From the NCBI GenBank assembly GCA_002733155.1, contig NVUO01000008.1, forward strand, positions 62,962 to 77,599: a DNA stretch of 14,638 nucleotides. Direction: 5' to 3'. The translations under genes were made by a program, and so were the position numbers. The notes beneath the pieces were generated by a model that saw nothing but the letters and a program-made list of their open reading frames with translations, searched no databases and was not told where the DNA came from. Positions 1 through 6,256 of the stretch are shown here, piece by piece; position 1 is the stretch's first letter, and each line of letters opens with the position of its first letter. The DNA is from Sulfurimonas sp. GTDB lineage: Bacteria > Campylobacterota > Campylobacteria > Campylobacterales > Sulfurimonadaceae.

Positions 1-1072
1 TACCTTTATAATCGATTATACCAATACCCACACTAATCAAAATTCCAGCTAGCACAGGTAAAGGTATAAGTTTTGCATACTCACCAGCACCAAATAAAAC
101 AACTAAAAGCACAAATGAATGTATAACTCCTGACAATCTACTTGTACCGCCAGCATTAATATTTACAACTGTACGCATAGTAGCACCAGCACCAGGCAGT
201 CCACCAATTATTCCAGCTGCCATATTTCCAATACCCTGACCAATGAGTTCCTTATTGGAATTATGTTGTGTCTTAGTCATATTATCTGCTACTACCGAGG
301 TAAGAAGAGAATCTATCGCACCCAATGAAGCTAGGGTTAATGCTGGAATAATTATAACCATTGGGTGATGCCAATCCATACCTAAAAGGGTATCAATATG
401 AACATCAGGAAGACCTTTTGGAATATCCCCGATAATTGGTACATCTAATCCTGCAACAACTGTTATTACAGAAAGAGTGATAAGTGCTACTAAGGCAGAT
501 GGAACTATTTTTGTGATTCTTGGAAAAAGATATATAATAGCAAGAGTAGATAAAGAAAGAACAACTGCCTGAGCATTAATACCACTGGCAAGTGTTGTCA
601 GATTTGCAAATATATCTAAAATACTTCCATAAGAATTCATTCCAAAAAATGGAAAAATTTGCATAATTATAATTATCATACCAATCCCACTCATAAAACC
701 TGAAATTACAGGATATGGCATATAACGAATATATTGACCTATACGAGATATACCCATAATAACTAAAAAAAAACCAGCTAAAACAAAGGTAGCTACTATA
801 GACCCAATTGCAGCTTCTAAAGAACCATATAAAGCTATTTCACCTGCAATTATTACAGCTGAGACTACAGTCATAGGACCAGTTGGACCAGATATTTGCG
901 TATTAGTCCCACCAAATAAAGCTGCGAAAAAACCAAGAGCTATAGCTCCATAAAGCCCAGCAATTGCTCCCATGCCCGATTGAACACCAAATGCTAAAGC
1001 AAGGGGCAATGCTACAACTGCTGCTGTAACACCACCAAACATATCACCTGATAAATTTTTTGTACTTAACAT
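1..1072 (-). CDS. SulP-family anion (probable bicarbonate) transporter, C-terminus cut off by window edge
   Basis: Inner-membrane transporter of the SulP family, which moves sulfate, bicarbonate or related anions. About 357 N-terminal residues are visible; the rest of the membrane domain and any C-terminal STAS domain lie outside the window. Family marks seen are SGPTGPMTV at about residues 61-69, a YPVISGFMSGIGM stretch in the middle, and DSLLTSVVADN starting at about residue 254, followed by GGLPGAGATMRTVVN. The DSLLT pattern and the GPTGPMT loop resemble the cyanobacterial bicarbonate transporter BicA, where residues at these places bind Na+ and substrate (family knowledge). The start is ATG at 1072-1070, behind a strong AGGAGG-type ribosome binding site. 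It overlaps the carbonic anhydrase stop codon by 7 nt, so the two are likely translationally coupled. That partner favours bicarbonate over sulfate as substrate (inference). Confidence 0.88.
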   Translation of the reverse strand, partial: MLSTKNLSGDMFGGVTAAVVALPLALAFGVQSGMGAIAGLYGAIALGFFAALFGGTNTQISGPTGPMTVVSAVIIAGEIALYGSLEAAIGSIVATFVLAGFFLVIMGISRIGQYIRYMPYPVISGFMSGIGMIIIIMQIFPFFGMNSYGSILDIFANLTTLASGINAQAVVLSLSTLAIIYLFPRITKIVPSALVALITLSVITVVAGLDVPIIGDIPKGLPDVHIDTLLGMDWHHPMVIIIPALTLASLGAIDSLLTSVVADNMTKTQHNSNKELIGQGIGNMAAGIIGGLPGAGATMRTVVNINAGGTSRLSGVIHSFVLLVVLFGAGEYAKLIPLPVLAGILISVGIGIIDYKG

Positions 1073-1728
1073 ATTACCCTCCTATTATTTATCTTATAAA
1101 CTTTAAATGTAGATTCATCTGGGTCATAATACTCAATATTTCCATTATGAATATCATAAATCCAAGCATGTATATGGATAGTTCCATCTTCAACACCCTG
1201 TTTTACATATGGGTATGTAAGTAAGTTTTCTATCTGAAAAACTACAGAGAGCTTTTCAGTTAAACGCAATAATTGTTCATGTGAAGCATTTTTATCTATG
1301 GATGATTTTGCTAATGACTTTGCTTTATCACCTAAGCTAAGCCATTTTTTAGTATGAATAAACGCAGCATCTTCAACTCCTGTATAAAGTGCATTAATTG
1401 CTCCACATTCTGTATGACCACAAATAATTATCTCAGATACCTTTAACGCTGTAACTGCATACTCTATCCCCGATGCAGTTGCATGATAATCTTCATCTGG
1501 CTTATAAGGAGCTACAAAATTTCCAACATTTCTTAAAACAAAAAGATCACCAGGGGCTGATTGCGTTATGAGGTTCGGTATTACCCTTGAATCTGCGCAA
1601 CCTATAAAAAGTGCTTTTGGATGTTGTCCATTTTTGGCTAATTTAAGCAACTCTAGTTTATGTTCTTTAAAGTAACTTTTTTTAAATACATCGTTACCTT
1701 TTAATAATGTACTGTATCTTAACATCAT
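1066..1728 (-). CDS. beta-class carbonic anhydrase
   Basis: Zinc enzyme interconverting CO2 and bicarbonate, predicted cytoplasmic (no signal peptide). The 220-aa length is normal for beta-carbonic anhydrases. Visible zinc ligands are C44, H105 and C108, in GCADSRV and CGHTECGA; the D46/R48 dyad that gates the zinc site is present, so the enzyme should be active. Two adjacent ATG codons (1728 and 1725) are possible. The upstream AGGA is only 3 nt from the first and 6 nt from the second, so the second may be used. The gene overlaps the start of the SulP transporter by 7 nt. Together they suggest import of bicarbonate and its rapid equilibration with CO2 for carbon fixation or pH control (inference). 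A small secreted-protein gene lies 47 nt upstream on the same strand and may share the transcript. Confidence 0.95.
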   Translation of the reverse strand: MMLRYSTLLKGNDVFKKSYFKEHKLELLKLAKNGQHPKALFIGCADSRVIPNLITQSAPGDLFVLRNVGNFVAPYKPDEDYHATASGIEYAVTALKVSEIIICGHTECGAINALYTGVEDAAFIHTKKWLSLGDKAKSLAKSSIDKNASHEQLLRLTEKLSVVFQIENLLTYPYVKQGVEDGTIHIHAWIYDIHNGNIEYYDPDESTFKVYKINNRRVIC

Positions 1729-1775
1729 AATTCCTATATAATTAAATTTATAAACGCTTAAAAATGAGGGAGTGG

Positions 1776-2060
1776 CTAAGAAAGGATAGGTGGCCTAAAC
1801 AGTGTATTATTTAATTTGAAAATGTAGCTTTTTTCTTTAAATGTAGGTATTGGTAATTTCGTTTTACTATTATATAAAAACAAAATTGAAGATATTAAAT
1901 TTGTATCATCAATATATTTTTCAGCTATTCTTTTTTCCATTACAAATTCAACAGTTTTTGATGAAGAATTTTCAAATAATATTGTATATGAGATATGCTC
2001 AAATGTTAAGGAAAATAAAAAAGATAGTGATAAAACTAAACTAATAATACGTAATTTCAT
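1776..2060 (-). CDS. small putative secreted protein of unknown function
   Basis: A 94-aa protein that I do not recognise. Residues 1 to about 20 form a signal-peptide-like segment (Met-Lys-Leu-Arg, then a hydrophobic run), followed by a polar mature part rich in Lys, Asn and Ser that ends in FRPPILS. There is no lipobox cysteine and no other cysteine, so it is probably periplasmic rather than a lipoprotein. Support for a real gene is a consensus promoter directly upstream: TTGACA, 17 nt, TAATAT. The -10 box ends only 6 nt before the ATG, leaving no room for a ribosome binding site, so the mRNA is probably leaderless. There is no alternative Met before residue 41. It lies 47 nt upstream of the carbonic anhydrase gene and may be cotranscribed with it. 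Confidence 0.6.
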   Translation of the reverse strand: MKLRIISLVLSLSFLFSLTFEHISYTILFENSSSKTVEFVMEKRIAEKYIDDTNLISSILFLYNSKTKLPIPTFKEKSYIFKLNNTLFRPPILS

Positions 2061-2066
2061 ATCTTT

Positions 2067-2095
2067 ATATTAGTTGTATTGTAAAAAATTGTCAA
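2067..2095 (-). promoter_or_regulatory. sigma70-type promoter of the small secreted-protein gene
   Basis: On the minus strand, TTGACA (2095-2090) is followed by a 17-nt spacer and TAATAT (2072-2067). This is a near-perfect vegetative promoter. Transcription would start at about position 2060, at or beside the ATG of the 94-aa gene. Confidence 0.75.
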
Positions 2096-2189
2096 GATAG
2101 GTATAGGTAGACAAATAAAAGTATTATAATAAGGTTACTAAAATACTCATTTATAATAAATATTTAAATCTTATATATATTTCTAAAAG

Positions 2190-2219
2190 AAATGGCTAAG
2201 CAAAATGCTTAAGCCATTT
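2190..2219 (-). terminator. probable intrinsic terminator of rpsB-tsf
   Basis: On the minus strand AAATGGCTTAAGC, a 5-nt loop ATTTT and GCTTAGCCATTT form a 12-bp stem with one bulged base, followed by a short CTTTT run. The 5' arm contains the last sense codons and the TAA stop of tsf, so the hairpin can form only after the terminating ribosome leaves. Confidence 0.65.
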
Positions 2220-3258
2220 GTGCAGCAACCTCTGCCGCAAAATCATCTTCTTTTTTCTCAATTCCATCACCAACTTCAAGGCGAATAAATTCAGTAATAT
2301 TAGCCGTACCACCAAGAGACGCAGCTGCAGCATCAATAGCCTCAGCTACTGTTAACTTGTCATCTAAAACATATTGTTGGTTTAAAAGTGCTTGTTCTTG
2401 GTCTAGCATAGTATTATCAAGAATAAAACGAGCTATTTGACCAGGTACAATTTTATCCCAGATTTTCTCTGGTTTACCTTGCTCTTTTAGTTTTGCTTTG
2501 ATATCAGTTTCAGCTTGAGCCATAACTTCATCAGTTAATTGCATTTTAGAGATGTATGTTGGTACATTCTTAAGTGGTTTTTTAAGACGAGACAGTTCTT
2601 CATTCTCTTTTTTAAGAGCTTCAATCCTACCTTTAGTCTCACCCTCCACATATGCAGCATCAAAATCTTTATATGTAAGAGTAGTTGGCTTCATAGCGGA
2701 CGTGTGCATAGCTACTTGCTTAAGTATATCACGCATACCCTCAGCGGTTTTTTCTGAATCACACTCAGCTTTAATGATTACAGCTATACGATTATTTGAG
2801 TGAATATAACCATTTAAAGCAGTTTTTGAATCTGCATTTAATGTTGAAAAACGACGAAGTTCGATTTTTTCACCAATTTTGTTTACAGCTTCAGCAAAAC
2901 TAGCACCAAATGTAGAAGCATTAAAAGCATCTACATCAGCTGGTTGATTAGCATAAATTTCTTGAGCTGAATCTTTAACTAAATTTTGAAAACCTTCATT
3001 TTGTGCAACAAAGTCAGTCTCAGAATTTATCTCAATTACAGTAGCTTTTGAAAAGTCATCAGCGATAACAATTCCGGCAAGACCCTCAGCAGCAATTCTA
3101 CCAGCTTTTTTAGCAGCTTTAGCTATACCACGTTCCTTAAGCCACTCAGTTGCTTTAGTCATATCACCATCAGATTCAACTAAAGCCTTTTTACAATCCA
3201 TCATTGGAGCGTCAGTAGCTGCGCGTAATTCTTTTACCTGTGCTGCTGTAACTGCCAT
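2209..3258 (-). CDS. tsf: translation elongation factor Ts
   Basis: Guanine-nucleotide exchange factor that recycles EF-Tu from GDP to GTP form during translation; cytoplasmic. The N-terminal UBA-like region (about 1-55, with [16 protein letters not shown]) and the diagnostic TDFVAQNE motif at 81-88, which contacts EF-Tu, are intact. At 349 aa it is longer than the 283-aa E. coli protein; the extra length lies in the C-terminal half and is, from memory, usual for Campylobacterota. The gene follows rpsB with only 2 nt between stop and start. Its ribosome binding site GAGGA lies within the last codons of rpsB, so the two are expected to be co-translated. A hairpin overlapping its stop codon probably ends the transcript. 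Confidence 0.98.
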   Translation of the reverse strand: MAVTAAQVKELRAATDAPMMDCKKALVESDGDMTKATEWLKERGIAKAAKKAGRIAAEGLAGIVIADDFSKATVIEINSETDFVAQNEGFQNLVKDSAQEIYANQPADVDAFNASTFGASFAEAVNKIGEKIELRRFSTLNADSKTALNGYIHSNNRIAVIIKAECDSEKTAEGMRDILKQVAMHTSAMKPTTLTYKDFDAAYVEGETKGRIEALKKENEELSRLKKPLKNVPTYISKMQLTDEVMAQAETDIKAKLKEQGKPEKIWDKIVPGQIARFILDNTMLDQEQALLNQQYVLDDKLTVAEAIDAAAASLGGTANITEFIRLEVGDGIEKKEDDFAAEVAAQMA

Positions 3259-3260
3259 AA

Positions 3261-4061
3261 TTAAACTTCCTCTGTTTTAGCTGGAGTAGCAGCTTGTGTT
3301 TCTTTAACTTCTGTAGCTGTTTCAGATTCAGTAGAACTCTCTGCACTTACTTCTTCAACTTGCTCTTCTTCATCTGGTGCATCACGTAAGGCTTTACCTT
3401 CATTGATAGCTGCAGTCATTTCACGACAAAACAGTTGAATTGAACGTATAGCATCATCATTACCAGGAATTGGGTAAGTGATTAAATCTGGGTCACAGTT
3501 AGTATCTAGTGGAGCTACAACTGGTATACCAAGACATCTAGCCTCTAAAATTGCGATATGCTCTTTTACAGCATCTACAACAAACATCATATCTGGAAGT
3601 TTTTTCATATCACGAATACCACCGAAGTATGCTTGTAATTTTTCTTTTTTACGAGTAAGCATTAAAGCTTCTTTTTTAGTTAAAAGATTAATTTGACCAT
3701 TTTCTTGCATCTCTGTGATTACATCAAGTTTACGGATAGATTTTTGAATAGTTGGGAAGTTAGTAAGCATACCGCCTAACCATCTGTTATCTACATATGG
3801 CATATTACAAGCTATAGCTGCATCTCTAACAGAGTTACGAGCTTGTTTTTTAGTACCAACAAAAAGAATAGTCTTACCTTCAGCTGCAGCGTCCATTACA
3901 ATTGTATAAGTGTTACGGAAATAACGAAGAGTTTTTTGTAAATCGATGATATAAATGTTCTTACGAACACCAAAAATATACTTTTTCATTTTTGGATTCC
4001 AACGACGAGTTTGGTGTCCGAAGTGTACACCACATTCTAATAAGTCTTTCATAGTTACCAT
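3261..4061 (-). CDS. rpsB: 30S ribosomal protein S2
   Basis: Structural protein of the small ribosomal subunit. The start [20 protein letters not shown] and later [19 protein letters not shown] and [12 protein letters not shown] segments are typical S2. The core ends near residue 230 and is followed by a low-complexity acidic tail of about 35 residues rich in Glu, Thr, Ser and Ala, which is absent from E. coli S2; such tails vary widely between lineages. The start is ATG at 4061, with AAAGGA spaced about 7 nt upstream. It is the first gene of the rpsB-tsf operon and has a long 5' leader with predicted secondary structure, consistent with S2 autoregulation as known in other bacteria (inference here). 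Confidence 0.98.
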   Translation of the reverse strand: MVTMKDLLECGVHFGHQTRRWNPKMKKYIFGVRKNIYIIDLQKTLRYFRNTYTIVMDAAAEGKTILFVGTKKQARNSVRDAAIACNMPYVDNRWLGGMLTNFPTIQKSIRKLDVITEMQENGQINLLTKKEALMLTRKKEKLQAYFGGIRDMKKLPDMMFVVDAVKEHIAILEARCLGIPVVAPLDTNCDPDLITYPIPGNDDAIRSIQLFCREMTAAINEGKALRDAPDEEEQVEEVSAESSTESETATEVKETQAATPAKTEEV

Positions 4062-4210
4062 TTAAGGTCCTTTAAGTAGCTTTATTTCAGCTAAGAGTTT
4101 TGTTAGTTAAACTTTGAGAATGTCGGACAATTTCTCTTAAAAAAGAGAGTTGCACTAACTTTTGACATAATCGCTTAATGTTTTCAAATGAATAAATCAT
4201 AAAGAAAAAT
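4062..4210 (-). promoter_or_regulatory. structured 5' leader of rpsB
   Basis: About 150 nt lie between the predicted transcription start (near 4210) and the rpsB ATG. On the minus strand, GTTAGT (4159-4154) can pair with ACTAAC (4107-4102). This encloses a hairpin CTCTT/AAGAG at 4149-4131, and a second small hairpin AGCT...AGCT lies close to the ribosome binding site. S2 represses its own operon in enterobacteria, so a similar role is plausible but unproven. Confidence 0.4.
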
Positions 4211-4216
4211 CCGCGA

Positions 4217-4222
4217 ATTATA
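4217..4222 (-). promoter_or_regulatory. -10 box of the rpsB-tsf promoter
   Basis: A perfect TATAAT on the minus strand (context TTTTAGATATAATTCGCGG), 32 nt beyond the bcp stop codon. The upstream side is T/A-rich with no clear -35, the usual form of epsilonproteobacterial sigma70 promoters. The G/C-rich CGCGG after it resembles a stringent-control discriminator (inference). Confidence 0.6.
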
Positions 4223-4253
4223 TCTAAAATAGTTTTAAAAATTACTTTGTTAA

Positions 4254-4724
4254 TTATGAGTTTTGTAATTCTTGAAGTGTTTGCTGTACTTTTTCTACAT
4301 GTTCTTTTACGCGAACCTTATCAAATACAGCTTTTATAATTCCATCTGGATTTATAATAAATGTAGTACGTACAATACCCATATACTCTTTTCCAAAGTT
4401 TTTCTTTAACTGCCATACACCGTACTCTTGCATCATGTCTGTAGATTCATCACTCAGTAAAGTTATAGAAAGTGAATGTTTTTCTATAAAATTTCTATGT
4501 TTCTTAGTTGAATCTGCGCTTACTCCAATAATAATTGCATCTAAATCATTAAAATTTGGTAATGCTTCTGTAAATTCACAAGCCTCAGTTGTACAACCTG
4601 GTGTATTATCTTTTGGATAAAAATATAAAACTATCCATTTTCCTTTTAAGTCTCTTAAACATATCTCTATGTCATCTTGGTTAGCTAAACAAAATTCTGG
4701 TGCTTTTTTTTCTAATAAACTCAT
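4254..4724 (-). CDS. bcp: thioredoxin-dependent peroxiredoxin, Bcp/PrxQ type
   Basis: Cytoplasmic thiol peroxidase reducing H2O2 and organic hydroperoxides with electrons from thioredoxin. The 156-aa length is standard. The active-site stretch DNTPGCTTEACEF contains the peroxidatic Cys44 and, five residues later, Cys49, the resolving cysteine of the atypical 2-Cys Bcp subgroup; Thr41, Pro42 and the conserved Arg119 (GIVRTTF) complete the site. A further Cys12 and Cys22 are not part of the mechanism. The start is ATG at 4724, with AAGGAAG about 6 nt upstream. Its 5' region is an 80-bp tandem duplication that includes this ribosome binding site and a promoter-like extended -10, so the gene may have two similar leaders. 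It is followed closely by the rpsB promoter. Confidence 0.95.
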   Translation of the reverse strand: MSLLEKKAPEFCLANQDDIEICLRDLKGKWIVLYFYPKDNTPGCTTEACEFTEALPNFNDLDAIIIGVSADSTKKHRNFIEKHSLSITLLSDESTDMMQEYGVWQLKKNFGKEYMGIVRTTFIINPDGIIKAVFDKVRVKEHVEKVQQTLQELQNS

Positions 4725-4728
4725 CTTA

Positions 4729-4907
4729 TTCTTCCTTTTAATTTATTTCATAAATTCAAGGGAACCTTCCCCTATTATTTTATCACGGAAAAAGAAGTAA
4801 TTCCTTTTCCTACGCTAACGCTGAGTTTTCTTCCTTTTAATTTATTTCATAAATTCAAGGGAACCTTCCCCTATTATTTTATCACGGAAAAAGAAGTAAT
4901 TCCTTTT
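4729..4907. repeat. 80-bp direct repeat, two identical copies at 99-bp period
   Basis: Positions 4729-4808 and 4828-4907 appear identical, with 19 nt between them (4809-4827, containing ACGCTAACGCT). Each copy begins and ends with TTCCTTTT. After the second copy, TTCCTTTTAATTTATCACGG (4900-4919) is a fragment of a further unit that has lost its middle part between two TTTA microrepeats. Each unit contains the dyads AATTTAT-TTC-ATAAATT (4740-4756 in copy 1) and GGGAACCTTCCC. Confidence 0.9.
4777..4785 (-). promoter_or_regulatory. candidate extended -10 promoter for bcp (proximal repeat copy)
   Basis: TGATAAAAT on the minus strand fits the extended -10 form TGnTAnnnT and would start a leader of about 45 nt ending at the bcp ribosome binding site. 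The same element recurs 99 bp upstream at 4876-4884 in the second repeat copy, giving a potential second start. Confidence 0.4.
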
Positions 4908-4932
4908 AATTTATCACGGCGCTTGTACCTAT

Positions 4933-5397
4933 CTAAAAGATAAACATAAGTAAATATACCCATATTCCCGTAAGTGAAATTGCGACTACACCTATAAAAG
5001 TTTTTAGACCTGATTTTTTATGTGTACCTGCCTTTAACTGTTTTTTGACTGTAAATATTGTTTTAGACCAATATATCAAAGTAGTTACTGAAATAATTAT
5101 ATGAAATATTAAAACAATAAAAGCATACTTATAAGAGACTGAACTATCCTCCATAAAAGCATTAAATCCACCAGCCATTCTTACGCCAATCTCAAAATAA
5201 ATTAATACTATCACTGAAAATGCAAATATAAATACCTGTACATAGGCATGAGCCTTATAATATTTATTTCTAGCTAAAGATATAGCTCCAGCTATAAGTA
5301 ATGGCAGTATAGCTACTATTAAAGTCACTACATCCATAAAAAATGGTGCACGTGTACCTAAGAAACCTGGAAGAAACATATAATCTAAATTATTCAT
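4933..5397 (-). CDS. DUF420 family integral membrane protein
   Basis: A 154-aa polytopic membrane protein with about four hydrophobic helices (around 21-42, 50-72, 90-110 and 130-153). Family signatures seen are PGFLGTRAPFFMDVV at 10-24, a conserved His50 with Gln54 in KAHAYVQ, the FEIGVR segment with Arg73, and His99 preceding the third helix end. These histidines are the conserved residues of DUF420 proteins (YozB-like). One member, CtaM of Staphylococcus aureus, is needed for haem-copper oxidase maturation; whether this protein does the same is unknown. The start codon overlaps the stop of the upstream dedA-like gene by 8 nt (ATGAATAA), so the two are coupled. After its stop comes the bcp repeat region. 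Confidence 0.8.
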   Translation of the reverse strand: MNNLDYMFLPGFLGTRAPFFMDVVTLIVAILPLLIAGAISLARNKYYKAHAYVQVFIFAFSVIVLIYFEIGVRMAGGFNAFMEDSSVSYKYAFIVLIFHIIISVTTLIYWSKTIFTVKKQLKAGTHKKSGLKTFIGVVAISLTGIWVYLLMFIF

Positions 5398-5995
5398 ATT
5401 TTATACCTTTTGTTTTGTAAGCATACCAACTTCCTAGTAAAACTAAAAGAAATAATACAGTTATAGTTATTTGCTTTAAGTAAAAATCAATTAATTCTTG
5501 ATTTTCACCAATAAAATATCCAAGTATAGTTAAAATAAAAGCCCATATTCCAGCACCCAATGCTGTATATGTAGAAAATACTATTAAATTCATTTTAGAT
5601 AATCCTGCTGGAACAGAAATTAATTGGCGAACACCAGGTATAAGCCTACCAATAAAGGTAGATATATGTCCATGTTTATCAAAAAAATTATCCATTTTCT
5701 TTAATGTCTCTTCTTTTATAAAAAAATATTTTCCATATCTTTTTAATATTTTTCGCCCTAATTTTAAAGCTAAATAATAATTAATCAAAGCTCCAATCAT
5801 AGATCCACTAAGACCAGATAACATAATCAAAGATATACTCATCTGCCCCTGTGAAGCCAAATAACCAGCTGGGATAAGGACTATCTCACTAGGAAATGGT
5901 ACAAACGAGCTTTCAATAGCCATAAGTAAAAATATACCAATATAGCCCCAGTCAAATATTAAATCCACTAAATCATGCGCTATTTCTTTAAGCAT
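5390..5995 (-). CDS. DedA family membrane protein
   Basis: Inner-membrane protein of the DedA/VTT superfamily. Some members recycle undecaprenyl phosphate or move phospholipids across the membrane (family knowledge); the substrate cannot be read from sequence. At 201 aa it has the usual size. Conserved features are the acidic residues Glu28 and Glu37 in IESSFVPFPSE and the signature FIGRLIPGVRQLISVPAGLSKM at about 114-135, which carries the essential arginines Arg117 and Arg123. The start is ATG at 5995, with GGAG 8 nt upstream. It overlaps the following DUF420 gene by 8 nt. The short upstream gap holds two GTATAC palindromes (6019-6024 and 6036-6041), but I cannot identify a convincing promoter. 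Confidence 0.93.
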   Translation of the reverse strand: MLKEIAHDLVDLIFDWGYIGIFLLMAIESSFVPFPSEIVLIPAGYLASQGQMSISLIMLSGLSGSMIGALINYYLALKLGRKILKRYGKYFFIKEETLKKMDNFFDKHGHISTFIGRLIPGVRQLISVPAGLSKMNLIVFSTYTALGAGIWAFILTILGYFIGENQELIDFYLKQITITVLFLLVLLGSWYAYKTKGIKYE

Positions 5996-6066
5996 TTATC
6001 TTACTCCAATAAATTGACGTATACCATAATATCTAGTATACTATTACTATAATTACCTTCGGGATG

Positions 6067-6087
6067 CCTCTTAGTTTTTCTAAGAGG
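6067..6087. other. perfect 8-bp hairpin between the defence cassette and dedA
   Basis: CCTCTTAG, a TTTTT loop and CTAAGAGG. It lies 8 nt after the stop of the 53-aa ORF and 72 nt before the dedA start. Neither strand has a T-run following the stem, so it is not a standard intrinsic terminator, but it could protect or weakly end the upstream transcript. Confidence 0.5.
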
Positions 6088-6094
6088 AGAAAAC

Positions 6095-6256
6095 TTACAC
6101 ATTTAGTAGCTCTTTAAATTCACTGATAGAAATCATTCCTATTTTATTTTCCAATCTTTTGACATCAAACAGTCGTCCTTGAACAAGGAAGGCGTTACTT
6201 TTAAAATTATTAGCAATTTTCTTTTTAACTTCGTTCCACTCATCATATTGTTTCAT
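6095..6256 (-). pseudogene. 53-aa ORF, probable internally deleted PemK/MazF-like toxin remnant
   Basis: The ATG overlaps the mcrB stop by one base (TAATG), so the ORF would be translated by coupling. The N-terminus MKQYDEWNEVKKKI resembles, from memory, the leader helix of a subgroup of PemK/MazF-family toxins in related bacteria. The C-terminal part, LVQGRLFDVKRLENKIGMIS, resembles the last third of the same proteins. The roughly 70-residue core between them, containing the RNase fold, is missing while the frame is kept. I infer an in-frame internal deletion. It could instead be an intact small protein of its own; no search was possible. Confidence 0.45.

Noticed and set aside
1850..2044. 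A 64-codon plus-strand frame opposite the small secreted-protein gene
   Set aside because: Composition is typical of antisense AT-rich DNA (many Ile, Tyr, Phe, Lys), with no ribosome binding site. The opposite strand has a strong promoter and a signal peptide.
2539..2803. Two overlapping plus-strand frames inside tsf
   Set aside because: They lie wholly antisense to a well-conserved gene and show no family resemblance.
4087..4200. A 37-codon ORF on the minus strand inside the rpsB leader, starting about 10 nt after the predicted transcript start
   Set aside because: It has no ribosome binding site, the peptide looks like no known leader, and the region is better explained as structured RNA. 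An AT-rich 150-nt stretch will often contain such a frame.
4725..4932. The direct repeats considered as a CRISPR array or insertion-sequence ends
   Set aside because: Only two full 80-bp copies exist with a 19-nt gap. There is no 25-40 bp repeat with regular spacers, no transposase, and no terminal inverted repeats.
6019..6041. Two GTATAC palindromes upstream of dedA considered as an operator
   Set aside because: Six-base self-complementary words are common in AT-rich DNA, and no regulator or repeat elsewhere in the window supports it.
6067..6087. CCTCTTAG/CTAAGAGG hairpin considered as an intrinsic terminator of the defence operon
   Set aside because: Neither strand has a T-run after the stem, so it is reported only as a hairpin.
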